64,000 bases of DNA from Heterocephalus glaber (GCF_000247695.1 NW_004624781.1:9897027-9961026); one strand, 5' to 3'; counted from the first letter of the stretch, positions 1 to 11,904 are shown. Notes: generated from the letters alone by a model not told the origin. Program-made: numbers and translations.

Positions 1-113
1 GTAAATTTTGGTTGACACAGGTCTCTCTTTAACCTGGTCTTGAACACCCAGCAGCAAGGGGTAAATTTTGGTTGACACAGGTCTCTCTTTAACCTTGTTT
101 TGAACACCCTGGT
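1..113 (+). repeat. 60-bp tandem duplication
   Basis: The first 60 bases are repeated from position 61. The match is almost exact for about 35 bases and then degrades. The phrase TGAACACC recurs in both units, and a third partial copy of its surroundings (TCTTGGACACC) ends near 113. It may be a duplicated LTR U3 enhancer. The first unit starts at the window edge, so more copies may lie to the left. Confidence 0.8.
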
Positions 114-721
114 CTTGGACACCTAATAGCAAAATTAGCTAAACATAAAAGGGGCTCCAATCACTGGCCCCTGCTGACAGCTTGTAGCTATACTTGTAGA
201 CAGGTCTAGGAGCCAGCAGGTTACAAGTGCTATTCCAATCCCTTAAGAACAGCAACTGGGTGGCTCTTTCCCTAATCTGCCTTTCCATTCTCCTGCTCAT
301 GCTTTGGTCATACGTACCTTAATCTCTTGGTAAAGTCTGTTTATTCTTGCCTAGAGCCTGCCAAACTCCATGTGCTCAAACAGATAAAATCTACAGCTTG
401 CCAGACAAGCCAAATTACTGGTGGTGACCATAATTCAATATCAGAACCTGCTTCTATGTCCACGGTCTATCAAGAAATCTTTGGAGGATGGGCTCAGCTC
501 CCTTGAACTTCTAGAACAGATAAGGCGAAGGTTTGCTGGTCTCCGTGTAGATAGGGCCAACGCCCTATTTAGCCAGAAGTAGATAAAGGAGATGGAATTT
601 CCTTCTTCAATTCCCCTCAAAGATTTTTGAGGACCAGGGCTCTTAGAGGGGAATAGTACAGTTAGAAACAAAAGAGCTGAGTTACTCCCTTCCCTTTGTT
701 CAACTGTAAACACTACACCAA

Positions 722-789
722 CCTAGTGATTCTCTGGGCTTAAGCTTAGGAGCACCCTAGTGACTATCCAGGCTTAAGCTTAGAAGGTC
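722..789 (+). repeat. Two 34-bp direct repeats upstream of the LTR TATA box
   Basis: Units at 722-755 and 756-789 both start CCTAGTGA and both contain GGCTTAAGCTTAG. They differ at only a few positions. The core TTAAGCTTA is itself partly palindromic. Their place about 75 bases upstream of the TATA box fits an LTR enhancer duplication. Confidence 0.8.
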
Positions 790-863
790 ACTATGTCTGA
801 GGCAGCAGATTACCGAAATCAGTAAGACAGCGGGAAGCACTTTGGATCAGAGGTGTCTGGCCC

Positions 864-869
864 TATAAG
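864..869 (+). promoter_or_regulatory. TATA box of the LTR
   Basis: TATAAG sits after GGCCC and about 155 bases before AATAAA. This spacing is normal for U3/R of a retroviral LTR. Confidence 0.5.
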
Positions 870-1022
870 TACTGGAAGCCTGAGTTATCGAGCACCCCCA
901 CCCCCATCTTTCCCTTGGCCATTTTTCTTCTTTTTCCTCTTGCACTTGAGTTCCTTTTCCCCTTTGCCCTTTTTCCCCCACTACACCCTTCTGCCTGTTC
1001 CTGCTGCTGCTCCTCGATCTCC

Positions 1023-1028
1023 AATAAA
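1023..1028 (+). terminator. LTR poly(A) signal
   Basis: AATAAA follows a pyrimidine-rich tract (about 898-1020) and precedes a T/G-rich stretch near 1060-1078, as expected for R/U5 of an LTR. Confidence 0.55.
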
Positions 1029-1118
1029 CTTACTACTTACTACGAGGTATACGCTTGGCAATTCTTTCCTTGTTGTACACAAGAACCTGGACTATTTTGG
1101 GCCCACTCCACTGTAACA

Positions 1119-1510
1119 TCTGGTGAGCCAAGTCAGGAGGACTTTACCAAACTTTGGGAGACCTCACGGACCACACCCCAAGGGACTTTATTGCACAGGG
1201 GCCCAGAAGCTTCACCAGACAGACATGAGAGGCATCAGCAGATGCCTTTGGAAATCTCAGCAGAAATGGACAACCAGACAACCCAGCCAGCAAGGAAGGT
1301 AACCCCCATTCCACTGGGAGACTCTCTCTCTTCCCCTTTCTGGGTGAAAAAATGGATTCCCAGGAGGAGAGGCGGACCAATCACCATGTGGAAAGACTTC
1401 AGAATGGGCCCTGTTAATGAGCTGGGCTTATATTCTGTTGTTGGTCCACATAATGTGGAAAGTCTACCTTGGAGGCTGTGCCACACTCATCAGCAAGGAT
1501 ACACGTAAGC
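1119..1510 (+). mobile_element. Possible retroviral leader just 3' of the LTR
   Basis: The sequence after the CA end starts TCTGGTGAGCC and could hold a primer-binding site. One frame stays open from 915 to 1508, but it begins inside the LTR and shows no recognisable gag domain, so I do not call it a gene. If this is a provirus it is cut off here, because nothing beyond 1510 looks retroviral. Confidence 0.35.
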
Positions 1511-2856
1511 TGAGTAGAACAAGTAAAAAGGCCCCTGGACAAAAATTAAGCTGCAGCTCTATCATATCAAATATAAAATCAAATTATAGCAGGTAAGAGA
1601 TATCAATACTAAAAAATTATAAGTCAACCAGAAGGAAATATGAAGAATGTATAGATCACATTCACAAAAACTCAAGAAGCCAAAGAAATATTCACAGATC
1701 TGGTGACACAGCCGTTAAAACTTTCTGTTTCATAAACAAAATTCAAAGAAAGCAACAAAGAGCCATTATTCTCAAAGGAGTTTTTGAGGGTGACATGATT
1801 AACCCGACTTACTACTTTTTACTCTAAAGCTCCTATAAGGTGTAAATATTTTATAACAAGAGAGAATTCAAATGATATTAATGATATATATGAAAATATT
1901 TTTCTTTAACACACACCAAAAAAAGTTAAGGAACCCTTCAATTAAGTTCTTTCTTAAATACTCACAAATTAAAAATTAATAGAGAATAAAAATTAGTTTC
2001 CTTGCTATTTTTCAGGAACAAAAATGAGAGAAGAATGTGGACAACTATCTGAAATATTTTTCTTTAAACATTCTCCTTGGGGCCTCCCCCAGAGATGCTC
2101 TGGAAGAGAAACTGCACTTCAAAGGGTATGGGCCCCTAGGTTTTTGATGATTATCTGAATGCCTGTAGAGTAAACAAACAAAAACCATTCCAAGAGTAAA
2201 TTAAGAATCTCATGGGAAAGAGAGCTCATCATTCCTACCTATGTGAAGAGTGCTTTCTTTCTAAGTCAGATAGCATTCACAAACTTCAAAAATTTTATGA
2301 ATCTGTCATGATAAATGCAATGCAAAAGATTTTTTTAAAAATCTACATCTCTGCCAAACTATTAACCTGCAAAGATCGCTTCCAGGTTCCAGCCAGAGTG
2401 CTGAATTTAGGATGGAGGTGTGAATTCCTCACACTGATGACACTTTGTTACAGGGCCTTGGTGAAGCCCTGGGCCCTCTTCTCACTGTTAGAGGAACAAA
2501 CTGACACCTGGCTGATGGGCCACTTACCACGCATGCCCTTAACTCAGTCAGCAGCATTATCCCAATCTGTCTCTTTCTTCCCTGGAAATAATTCTTCCTA
2601 GCCTTAATAAACTCTTGTATTACATTTTACTTTTTTCTAAGTAATAAACAGGTAACCAACCCTTTGCAGTTTCTCCATCCTCCCATCCCAGCAGTGACCT
2701 ACTCACATACCTCAAAGGTCCGAGTTTTTCCATCAGTCAGTTACTAACATTTTAGACTCTTTCCCAGGCGCGTTTTTATTATTTAAGTCATCTTAAATTA
2801 AAACCATAGCTTTTAGATATAAGCAGGGCTTAACACTCAATCAAAACCCTGTATGT
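1511..2856. other. No gene recognised; AT-rich unique sequence
   Basis: No element was recognised with confidence. A C/T-rich stretch followed by AATAAA near 2606 could be the end of an old LTR, but a matching promoter half was not seen. Confidence 0.4.
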
Positions 2857-2958
2857 GGGGGTTGGGGATTTAACTCAGTGGTTCCACCACCTGCCTCGCA
2901 AGCACAAGGTCCCAAGCTCCATCTCTGGTACCAAAAAAACCCCCCAAAAAACAAAAAC
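2857..2958 (+). mobile_element. ID-type SINE (B subfamily)
   Basis: This is a tRNA-derived retroposon with A-box-like TTAACTCAGTGG, a B-box-like region and the GGTACC-A(n) tail. It carries the AAGGTC diagnostic and CCTGCCTCGCAAGC. The B box is decayed (AGCTCCATCTC), so pol III activity is unlikely. The tail is A/C-mixed. Confidence 0.9.
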
Positions 2959-3707
2959 GCTGTATGTGGAATTGAGAGCTGGTGGAAGATCTCCTTTCCT
3001 CACTCAAGACCAAGGGAATCTCATCCTGCTCCAACTACTGCAGCCTCTGTGAGGCCAGAAATAAACAGCGCACACCAACTACTCCCCAGGGTCCTCTTCA
3101 CTCTGGCCTGGTGACAGGAACAGGAGTTAGATAACAGGCCACTTGGACTCTGAAGTGTTCCTCACATTGTAATCATTCCTCAGACATCTGCTGTGCTAAT
3201 TTAGATTAAACATCTTGGGTGGACCCTGGATAACATTTACACAATGGCGTCCACTTGTGGCCTACTGTTTTACCTGTGAAGTGAATTCTTACTGACCTGT
3301 CAAGTCTAGTGAAAGAAAATAAAAACTCAGAAAAAAAATAATTCAGAGAGGCTGAATTCTGTATGATCTCAGCTACTGGCCAAAAAATAAAGGATTAGAT
3401 TAAAAGATATTTATCACAAGCTAATCACAACACAAAATTAAATAGCTATAAACAGAAACATCATTTATATAACTTCTCCTAACAAATATTTTACAAGTAA
3501 TGAGGAAGATTTTTTTTTCTTAAGTTACATGTGGTAACAAAGCATAAGATAAAGGGCATGTAACAGGCAAATATATAATTCTTTCATCTTAAATTATAAA
3601 TATAAATACATTGATTGTTATATGCGTTTTCTAAAAATGCTTAAAGTAACACATCAGATTCTTAATATTCTTGAAGAAGTGGGAAAGGGTTAGACAGAGA
3701 AACACTT
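2959..3707. other. No gene recognised; AT-rich unique sequence
   Basis: Low-GC sequence with no element I can name and no meaningful open frame. Confidence 0.4.
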
Positions 3708-3722
3708 TGAAGCTATATTTTA

Positions 3723-3808
3723 TTTTATTTTTTTGGTACCAGGGATCGAACTCGGGACCTTGTGCTTGCGAGGCAGGCGCTGGAACCACTGAGCTAAATC
3801 CCTGGCCC
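3723..3808 (-). mobile_element. ID-type SINE (B subfamily), 15-bp target duplication
   Basis: This is a reverse-oriented ID SINE: T-rich tail, then GGTACCAGGGATCGAACTC (reverse B box), ending with the reverse A box and GGCCC. The flanks carry a perfect duplication, TGAAGCTATATTTTA, at 3708-3722 and 3809-3823. That marks L1-mediated insertion and a young age. Confidence 0.95.
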
Positions 3809-4087
3809 TGAAGCTATATTTTAAATATCTACATAAATCTTTCTCATCTAACATGTATGCATCAATTTTATCATTTCAAAACATGAAAAATAATGCAAAG
3901 ACACTTTGAAGTTGATATTATAGACTGGCACAACCTTTTCCACAAGATGTGTAACAGCTGTAAAAATATCTGCATCCTTTGACCCAGCAATTATTTATTT
4001 TACAAGTTTTTATAAAGAAAAGCAACCTCGTTTAATCGCGTATCACATGAGATCACTCAAATGCAGGCTTTAAAAAGAGCCCAGAGA

Positions 4088-4171
4088 GCCGGAGATTTAG
4101 CTCAGTGGGAGCCCACTTGCCTCGAAAGCACAAGGTCCTGAGTTCGATCCCTGGTACAAAAAAAAAAAACC
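4088..4171 (+). mobile_element. ID-type SINE (B subfamily)
   Basis: The A box TTAGCTCAGTGG and B box GAGTTCGATCC are intact. The copy carries AAGGTC and ends in a pure A tail. The linker between the boxes (GAGCCCACTTGCCTCGAAAGC) differs from the other copies and looks closer to an ancestral ID. Short flanking similarity (CCCAGAGA / CCCAGAAA) suggests a decayed target duplication. Confidence 0.9.
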
Positions 4172-4778
4172 CAGAAAGTACAGTCAATTCTCATTCTTTG
4201 CATAAATTCTTTCCATAAAGTCTCTACAAATAAGCAAGTACTTAGCCATTAGTCCTAGGGGAAATAAATACAGGGTTGAGTTGCTGTGAGTTCTGGTCAC
4301 ATTTTCCTCAACTGATCGATGCATAACTGCGCTTTATGGGTTTTTGTTTAAAAACACTTCACTTAATACCCGTTGTTGTTTCACTAACACTGAACTCACA
4401 GCCTGACTCAAGCATATCCATAGGAGCATTTTCTCCCGAAGGCACACTGCAGCCTTCTTGAGCTTAGGAACACAAGACACAGTATGGGAGCTCAAATAAG
4501 GCAGTGTGTGCATGTGGGACCTCAGCTGGAGAAGCCTGTGCTTCTCAGCTCAAATTTCTTGCTATTGCACAAATTCTCAGATATCTACAGATGTGCCAGA
4601 GGTGTTGATCTGGGCTTACAAATGAATTGTACCAAGTAGGCAAAACCTCAAACACAGAAACATGAACAATGAGTTAACTGCATGTATATATTAACTTTAA
4701 TAGTTAGAATCAAATATTCAAAAGATAAGTTAACAGCAGAATAAAATGCAGGCCATAAAACACCTGTATCTGCTAACT

Positions 4779-4948
4779 CAGTGGTTCTCAAGCAGGGGTC
4801 ATTCTGTCCCGCAGGGGACATCTGGCAATGTTGGGTGACACTGACTGATTGTTAAAACTGGGTCTCGTAGGTGCTGAAATACAGCCAACAATGCAAAACA
4901 CAGTTCCCCAACAATGAAAAATTATCTGGTCTGAAACATGAAGATTGA
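4779..4948 (+). mobile_element. MER20-type hAT-Charlie DNA transposon relic
   Basis: The piece starts with AGTGGTTCTCAA and has the MER20 hallmarks GGGGACATCTGGCAATG, ACAATGCAAAACACAG and AATTATCTGGTCTGAAA in the family order. It is a non-autonomous, ancient eutherian element with no coding capacity. Confidence 0.8.
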
Positions 4949-6189
4949 GATATCCCATGCTAATTGACTCATTAATGTCATTTTTTTAAAGTGTGTCTTC
5001 CTGTACCTTTTATTAATCCATACTTTAATGCCTAAAACAATAAATAATTGTTAAGGATGAAGCAACTCTGCCTCCTTGCTTGTTGACCCTGCACTTTCAC
5101 ACTGAACTAATGAAATATCACTAAATACAATCAAGGACACAAAGCAGTTAAAAGCTATATTGAAAAGTGTGACTTTCCCAGTCCTCCACAGAGCTGTAAT
5201 GGTGCTGGGTAGCTTCAAAAACAATGTAAAATATTGAATCAGTCTGAAATCTCATTCTCGTTCTAACATCAGGTACAAATCATCACTGCACAGGAGGTAA
5301 GAGGTATAATTTAACACAGACTGTCCATGATACAGAGCCCAACTCACTCCAAGAAATTTTCAGTCAAGAAGAATTAGTTGGAGATGGTTCTTTCAGTTAC
5401 ATTGTCTGAGATGAGTGTCTTGCTACATCTTAATGATTCTACGAAGAGCTCCGATTTCAGTGGTTCATAAAATATCCTTAATACAAACACAGGACATTTC
5501 TTTCAGTGACCTTCCAACATAGATTCATTAATCAATCATATTTTAAAATATTGAATCAAGCCTCCAAAGTTACTCAAAAGCATTCTAAATGCACTAAGCC
5601 AACATAAAATGGATAAATAAATCCCAACTGGGAGGCAGATGAGAAGACTTCAGAACTACACTTGAAGTTTGGAACTTCAATTGTCGGCTGCAATAGTTTA
5701 GAGCCAAGCCATTAATTCAAGAGTCATTTTTTTTCTGGAAAGATGTTTTAGTTTAAGTGCATGAAAACAACCCTAAGATATTATTTCCCGTTCTAGGTAT
5801 GTACAGTTGGAAATTACATGCTGTGCTGGTTGATGCCTTCAACTTCCTCAGGATCCTGTTTATTACTAGGACCTGTAAACTCATCTTCATCCTTCCTTGA
5901 CCTCTCTGACCATCCCCTCCTCCAGTCTCCTGTTCCTGTGCCCAACCTACACTTATAACCTCTTCCCTCAACCCTCCCGTCCTGCATCTGTACTCTGCAC
6001 CCCAGATCTAGCACTTTTGGGAGTAGGAGTTGGAGAGTAAAATGCAATTCCCAGACCACTTTCCAACCTACTAATCAGAATCGCATGTGGAACACTTGGG
6101 AATCTGATTTCCATCTCACCTGCCAGTTATCCAGGAACCGCATCCCCAGACACAGAGTAATACCTAGGCCTTCCTGGAAATGACATCAT
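4949..6189. other. No gene recognised
   Basis: Unique-looking sequence. A C/T-rich stretch near 5860-6000 could be old LINE-2, but I cannot support that. No exon-like frame was seen. Confidence 0.35.
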
Positions 6190-6510
6190 TGTATCCTTGA
6201 TTCATTCATCACTTTCCTCTGCTCTAAACACCTGCCCCAAGAACATATCCTTCAAACCCACTGTCAACATCACCTCAACTAGGAAACGCCATGGGGCCAG
6301 CACCTCCAAGTGAGAGAAATGCCTCTTCTCTAAACTTCCACAGAACGCTACATACAATATATGCACATAAAACCGCACTTATTGACTTTTCAGATTCCCC
6401 AGCCATACTGAGAGTACAAAGGCAAAGACCAGGCGCCATACCTGGATTCATCCCCTGGGACCAGAATAGCTGCTGGCACACAGCAGAAACTCATTTGATA
6501 GATAAATGAC
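6190..6510 (+). mobile_element. LINE-2 3' end relic
   Basis: The end of this interval follows the L2 3' tail pattern: a GGCAAAGACCAGG-type phrase, then ATAGCTGCTGGCACACAGCAG and a terminal TTTGATAGATAAATGA. It is highly decayed and the left edge is uncertain. Confidence 0.45.
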
Positions 6511-7379
6511 CTCTATTAAACTTCAGCAATTCTACATAATTTGTTACTAATGTTGATGTGAATAAATGAAAGACTCAGTGAATAACCTCTAACAGAGGGA
6601 TGTTAAGGAAGTAGGGTAGAGTCTCAGAGGGCTCCACAGGAAACCACTAGCATTTGGTACTCTGCAGCTAATTGAGCAACTATGTACAGTCCTTATGGAA
6701 CTGAAAGAGTGAATGAGGATGAAAAGGCAAACTGGTTATCAAAGAACTCTCCTGGGCATAAGCAGACATGATTAAAGTCAGAGGCAATCAATTCAACTTA
6801 CCATCAAGGACATAGATAATACTGTAGTAGCCCTATGTGGCTATGTCTACAGAATAAAGTTCCTAGTCACTTGTGTTAAAATTTAAACTCACCGCTAACT
6901 TCGTCTTTGACTGGACATCTTTTTGCTGGTAACCCATCTTCTATCTATCACTCATTTCTGCCTTTCTGTATTTTTCCTTTGGGAAATTACTATACGGAAG
7001 CCACAAGATTTAGGCAGGTTCCCAAACTGAGCTCCAGAGATTGATCTTTACTCATATAAATCAATCAGCACAATTTAATCTTTGCGCTAACCAGGTGTGA
7101 GATGAGCAGAAACGCAGGTCTAAGCAGGGGCAGTCCGCTGGCCACCATGACGGTTAAGAATGTGTCAGTGAGAGCAAAATTTAGGTCTTTTGTTGGCTAA
7201 TTATGGAAATGAACAAAGTACCATGGAGCCCTGGCTATTGCTGGCTGCTTTCTTGTGAACACAAGGAAATCTGGGGAGAGTAAGGCAGACCAAGGGAACC
7301 GTATCTGCAGCTTGAAAAACCTGTCTTTTATCAGTTATTAAGCAAATGCGTTGTCTTTACTGTTTAAGTCAATTTGGAC
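6511..7379. other. No gene recognised
   Basis: Unique-looking sequence with no recognised repeat or coding signal. Confidence 0.35.
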
Positions 7380-7690
7380 TCTGTTATCCAAAGCATCATG
7401 ATATGTCCGCACACCTGCTCTTCAATGTGACCTTCCTCTATTCTCCCAGGACTTGTACCACTGTTCCCAGAGTCTATACACTGTCTCCCAACACACCTCA
7501 TCTGTTCCCACCTTCACATATGTGTATCAGTCCCCTGCCAAAAATGCTCTTCCCTTACTCTCTCCATTATCCAAATTCCATCTGGTCTCCTAGACTCAAG
7601 CTGAAGTCCTTCCTAATCTCTCTCAGGACAGACATCCAGGATGATACTTTCTTGTCTCATCTGAGTGCTGACCTAAAGGACATTACCCAT
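7380..7690 (+). mobile_element. LINE-2 3' end relic
   Basis: The order of phrases resembles L2: AAAATGCTCTTCCCTTACTC, then CAAGCTGAAGTCCTTCC, then TCTCTCAGGACAGAC. In L2 the matching run is a C-terminal ORF2/3' UTR stretch ending with CTTCCCTGACC-like sequence. The 120-codon frame here is a by-product of the C/T-rich sequence. Confidence 0.5.
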
Positions 7691-9023
7691 ATTAATTGTC
7701 ATCTATAGCCTGCTTATACTTTTAGTTATCCTTGATAAAAGCATATTCAAGCTGGAACTTTGCAACCCCTTGCAAATGGCCCCTTAAACAATGCCTTGGA
7801 ATTAGCAGAAAACCAGTAAATTCTGCTTAGGCAAATTCAAACCATGACTTGGACCTCCTGATCACTGCCAGTCATTCCCTCTTAATTCACATAGCAGCAT
7901 AGAGGATAGAAAGTAATTTCAGATGCAACATATTTCAACATCACAGAGTTGGCTGTGGTCCTGTCACATTTCACAAACAGACTGGCAGTAACAGCTGGAT
8001 GAGGAATGGCAATTTATCATGCTACTTTCCCGGCTGCAGACTGCTGAAGTCCTTCCAATGAAGATGCAGACTAACTCAGTGTGTTTTAAAAAGTAAAGAC
8101 TCCCAGCTTTCTAACATCTGTATACAGTCATTCTGGGGGGTACTAGTGTGGAGGATGTAAAAAACAAAGTTCAAGGTATCCACAGGACAAAAGGCTCCAC
8201 CACGTCCAAATCCTTCTCATCTCCTTTCTCACTCGTAGTAGAGCACTCTAGGTGCACTCCTATGAGATTTAAGGGAGGGACATGAAATAAACAGAGGTTT
8301 ATTCCCACTGCAGGGATAGTCAATAAACAGTAAGTTGAGGACTCATGTTGGGACTCAGTAACATTTCTATTGACTGACAAGAGCATGGGACCAGGGAAAA
8401 TGTGGAATGTGTGCGCAGGCATGCACACACATATGAGCCTGTGCATGTGCACATGTGTGTGTGTGCTCATGCCCAAGCAGCAAGGATATCAATACAGCCA
8501 TAGGATTGTTACCATCCTGGCTACTCAAGATTCAATCCTTTTGTGTATGTGGCAGGACAGGTCACCTGACTACGCAAAGATTTTTGACATCCCAGTTAGG
8601 GTCTATACTGACCACATCTGAACATGTTTTTCCACAAGTTAGACATAAAAGGGCTACATGACAAAATTTAGAATGCCAATATGAATAGTCTGTACAGTTA
8701 AGCGATGCCTTATAAACATGGATAAACCTATAATGACTGGCAACTCTAACCTCAGAGTTACAGTTAACTCTACCCTCATAAGGAATAGCAAGTTCCATGA
8801 TAAGTAGCCAGATTGTCTTTCAATGCTGTTCTTCATGGTCTTTCTGCCCTCATTAACACTGTCCTTTTCCTGGGTCCTAAATAGGTCTGAAGAGGTCCCC
8901 AGCCCATCTTCAAGGCTTCAGAACAGCCACAATTATGCCTGTGTTCTCTGCGGAGGTTAGCCTTCAAATGTTCTTAAAAGTAAGATTTATCGTTCACCGT
9001 GTGATTGTTAGTGATGATTCTCC
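7691..9023. other. No gene recognised; contains a TG-rich patch
   Basis: No gene is seen. An imperfect alternating purine-pyrimidine patch lies at about 8406-8468. Confidence 0.35.
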
Positions 9024-9037
9024 AAGGTCCCAGTTTT

Positions 9038-9199
9038 TTGTTTTTGTTTTTTCATTTTTGAAACAAGGTTCCGCAATGTAGTTCAGACTGGCCTTAAAAT
9101 CACTATAGAGCCCAGGCTGGCTTTGAACTCGTGGCAATCCTCCTGGGTCAGCCTCCTGAGTGCTGTGATTACAGGTGAGGTGTGCACCACCACACCCAG
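9038..9199 (-). mobile_element. B1 SINE with 14-bp target duplication
   Basis: This is a reverse B1 (7SL-derived): T-rich tail, then AACAAGGTTCCGCAATGTAG, AGCCCAGGCTGGCTTTGAACTC, CAGCCTCCTGAGTGCTG and GATTACAGGTGAGGTGTGCACCACC. The internal duplication typical of rodent B1 is present. The flanks CCAAGGTCCCAGTT (9024-9037) and CCAAGGTCTCAGTT (9200-9213) differ by one base. Confidence 0.93.
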
Positions 9200-9213
9200 C
9201 CAAGGTCTCAGTT

Positions 9214-10320
9214 CTGCGGGACTCTGTTTTGGCCACATGGCCAGCAACCAAACTGGTTTGACCACCCTATCCACCTTGACAATGTTGCCAAGATAGATGC
9301 TTACTGACTCCACGCTGAGTAGCCTGCTATCCTGCCCTGTGCCAGGCAAAAAGCACAGCCCATAGAGTGAAGCTAAGAAGACTGTCCCTTGAGCAGCCAG
9401 TCTGGATCACTACCTCCCTTTCTGCCTCTCTTTTCAAAAACATATTGGCAGCTCACAACTATGGGGCAAGAAATCAAATATCCAAATGAATATGGTACAA
9501 GCAGCTATCCAAACAGCTGCTTTTCAGTCATGGGAAAAGCAGACCAACCACCAACCATGAAAATTCCATCCACACTCTCTGTTCCATTCCAGGACCTCAA
9601 CACAGGCAGACCAAACCACCTAGCTTACCTGTCTAGCTTCTTCTTAAAAGGGAATCCCCAGCAAGAATCCATTCCAATAAAGCCAAGTGGTGAGCAGCAC
9701 CTCCTGGTGTCACCAACAAGTTAGGAAAGAGCCCTCTTTGGGGGCTGGTGCCTTGTTACCCCCCTTGCTGGGTGCAATACCATGTCAAAGTGGAGGGCCT
9801 GCTCTGCCATCAAGTGGGACTAATACCTGTTTCCACTGCATCCAGGTTCCAGTCTTCTAGAACATTCCAGCCCCCCCTAATGTCCTGCATGTGTAGCTGT
9901 GCTGCTTCGAAGAACCAGCTAGGTACAGAGGAGAAACAGGGCCCTGAGCCCTGAGATAAGAAGGCACAGTCAGGTTCTTGGCCCACATTCTTTCCAAATC
10001 ACGTTGAAAGAACCAACAGGATCAATCTAGGACACAAACAGCCCTCACTTGGGGTTGACCTTCTTGGTACCCATTCACAAGAACTTACTGAGAGCACAGT
10101 CAGGACAAGACCCTGTGTGCACACAAGCCAGGTGAGATTCCCACAGGTGCTGAGATGGCCAAGTTCCCTGGGGCTCACAGAGCAATGTGGAGTTCAGTCC
10201 TGTGTCCAAGAAAAGAACAATGGCTCTTTACTGATTCATGTGGGCATAAAAGGATATGTAAATTTGCAAAAGATATGCAGCCTTGCTATGCCTGGAATCC
10301 TGCCAGAAAACTCAGGAAAG
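9214..10320. other. No gene recognised
   Basis: Moderate-GC unique sequence. Short frames at 9389-9724 and 9748-9954 have no recognisable domain. Confidence 0.35.
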
Positions 10321-10410
10321 TGCATGTGTGTGTATACACACACACAGACACACAGACACACAGACAGACAGACAGACAGACAGACACACACACACACACA
10401 CACACACACC
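10321..10410 (+). repeat. Compound microsatellite (TG)n-(CA)n-(CAGA)n-(CA)n
   Basis: A TG run flips to CA, then to CAGA units and back to CA. The composite makes a low-complexity open frame (10117-10536) that should not be read as a protein. Confidence 0.97.
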
Positions 10411-10609
10411 AGATACTATGCAAATGCAAAGAAAAAGATATTAGAAAATGTTTCGGATCCTGCTAATGCACCTTTTCCCCTACATTTTACCTTTTCCTCT
10501 TCCAGAGAAGAATGTAGATTTCCCCCAATAACTTAATCACTATTGCAAAAAGAAATTAATGAAGATCAAAGAAAGCTACTATTGTTCACATCTCAATTTT
10601 CCTATATAC

Positions 10610-10616
10610 GGGGGGG

Positions 10617-10680
<64 letters not shown>
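10610..10680 (+). repeat. (G)10 followed by (GA)n microsatellite
   Basis: A run of ten G leads into about 62 bases of uninterrupted GA. This mirror-repeat purine tract could form triplex (H-) DNA and is likely to vary in length. Confidence 0.97.
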
Positions 10681-10683
<3 letters not shown>

Positions 10684-11904
10684 TAAGATCTGCAGTGAAC
10701 AGCCTGAGGTGATCCCCAAACCTCCCTTCTCAGCCCAGGCCTAGGGATCTGAAGGCAATGGCTATGATGCCATTCCTGGCAGGAAACAAGGAAAACCAGG
10801 ATAAAGGTGGCTTATCTCAGCACCATTTCTTACTGTCTTTACAAAGTGCACTGGCAATCTCTAACCACCAAAAACAATAGATGACCACAGAGTGGAGGAA
10901 GGAAAAAAAGAAAACCCAGGATTGCTCAGTGGCAGATAAATTAGCAACAGTTGCTCCTGGCAGTGGAAAAGGTTCAAAAGCACATCTGAACTATGAACTC
11001 CCGAACGGCCTCTGAAATCACTGTTCTTTTCAGTACAGGACCCTTCCTGTCCACACTCTGCAGAGTTCTCCCAGGTCTCCGTGCTGACAGGCCCCTGTAG
11101 CATGGATTCTTTAATCAACCCAACACCTTCTGCACTTGTCATTGCTTATAATCTTTTAAAAGATTCATGGAAAAATGGCTAGGGATGCAGATACCCTGAG
11201 GGAGACAGAGACCAGAAAGCCCCAGGAGGCCAGCAGAAAGGAGTAATAGGTTTGGGGTGGGTTAGGAAGCTAAGGGAAGAGGTGCTGAGCTGGGCTTGGA
11301 TGATCCAGTAGTAATCTGTTTCAAGGCAGAGCCTTCCATACTTATAAAAAGTCTGGAGAAACGAGAAGCATGGTTTTTAAGGGATTTGGAATTTGGATAT
11401 TTAGCATGAAGAGCAGTTCAAATGGAGAGGAACAAAGTATAAAAACATACCTACTACACAAAGTGGACAGGGAACCCCTCTTATGACTTCCTGGGTAGGC
11501 AGGAGCACAGAGGAATATGACACGACCCTTCATTAACTCTGAGAACACTGCGGCTATAAGGACATAAGAGTCTGTGAGGGCTAGAAGTGACCTCAAGGGC
11601 CACACTGCCCTTCCCAGCAGCCTCAGGCTCTGAATGTAGACCTTCCCAAGGTCCCACCCTGGCTCTCTTACTGTACTCCTCCTTGCAGATGCTCTCATGG
11701 TTTCCCACTATAGCATGGAGCACAGCTTAGAATTTTGTGTGTATGTATCTGTGTGATTATTTCATTCACAGTAACTCTTTTGGCAAGGCCTATAGTAGCC
11801 CAGGCGCATGTCTGCCATCTATCTTCTATCTGTCTCACAACTGTCTGTCCAATATTCAGTATGTCTCATGCTGGCAGAGGCCAGGTCCAGACTGCACAGA
11901 AAGC
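10681..11904. other. No gene recognised
   Basis: No repeat I can name and no convincing exon. Confidence 0.35.

Larger units (their letters stand above)
1..1118 (+). mobile_element. Endogenous retrovirus LTR (class I-like), left edge unresolved
   Basis: The segment has retroviral LTR organisation. A TATA box lies at 864-869, a poly(A) signal follows about 155 bases later at 1023-1028, and a CA-terminated end falls near 1118. Just beyond that end a TGG trinucleotide at 1121 could begin a primer-binding site. Upstream DNA has two sets of direct repeats, at 1-113 and 722-789, of the kind found in LTR enhancers. The left boundary is not visible, so part of 1-700 may be internal retroviral or unrelated sequence. 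No intact viral gene is present. The family is not identified; class I is inferred from the promoter-to-poly(A) layout. Confidence 0.55.

Noticed and set aside
915..1508. 197-codon open frame
   Set aside because: It begins inside the LTR C/T-rich tract and crosses the poly(A) signal and LTR end, with no recognisable gag domain.
2440..2640. Possible LTR end with AATAAA near 2606
   Set aside because: No TATA box, CA end or paired element could be found, so it was not listed as an LTR.
7346..7708. 120-codon frame
   Set aside because: It is the C/T-rich L2 3' end read in one frame.
10117..10536. Overlapping frames with H/T-rich repeats
   Set aside because: They are translations of the CA/CAGA microsatellite.
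10559..10744. Frame with a long (ER)n run
   Set aside because: It is a translation of the GA microsatellite.
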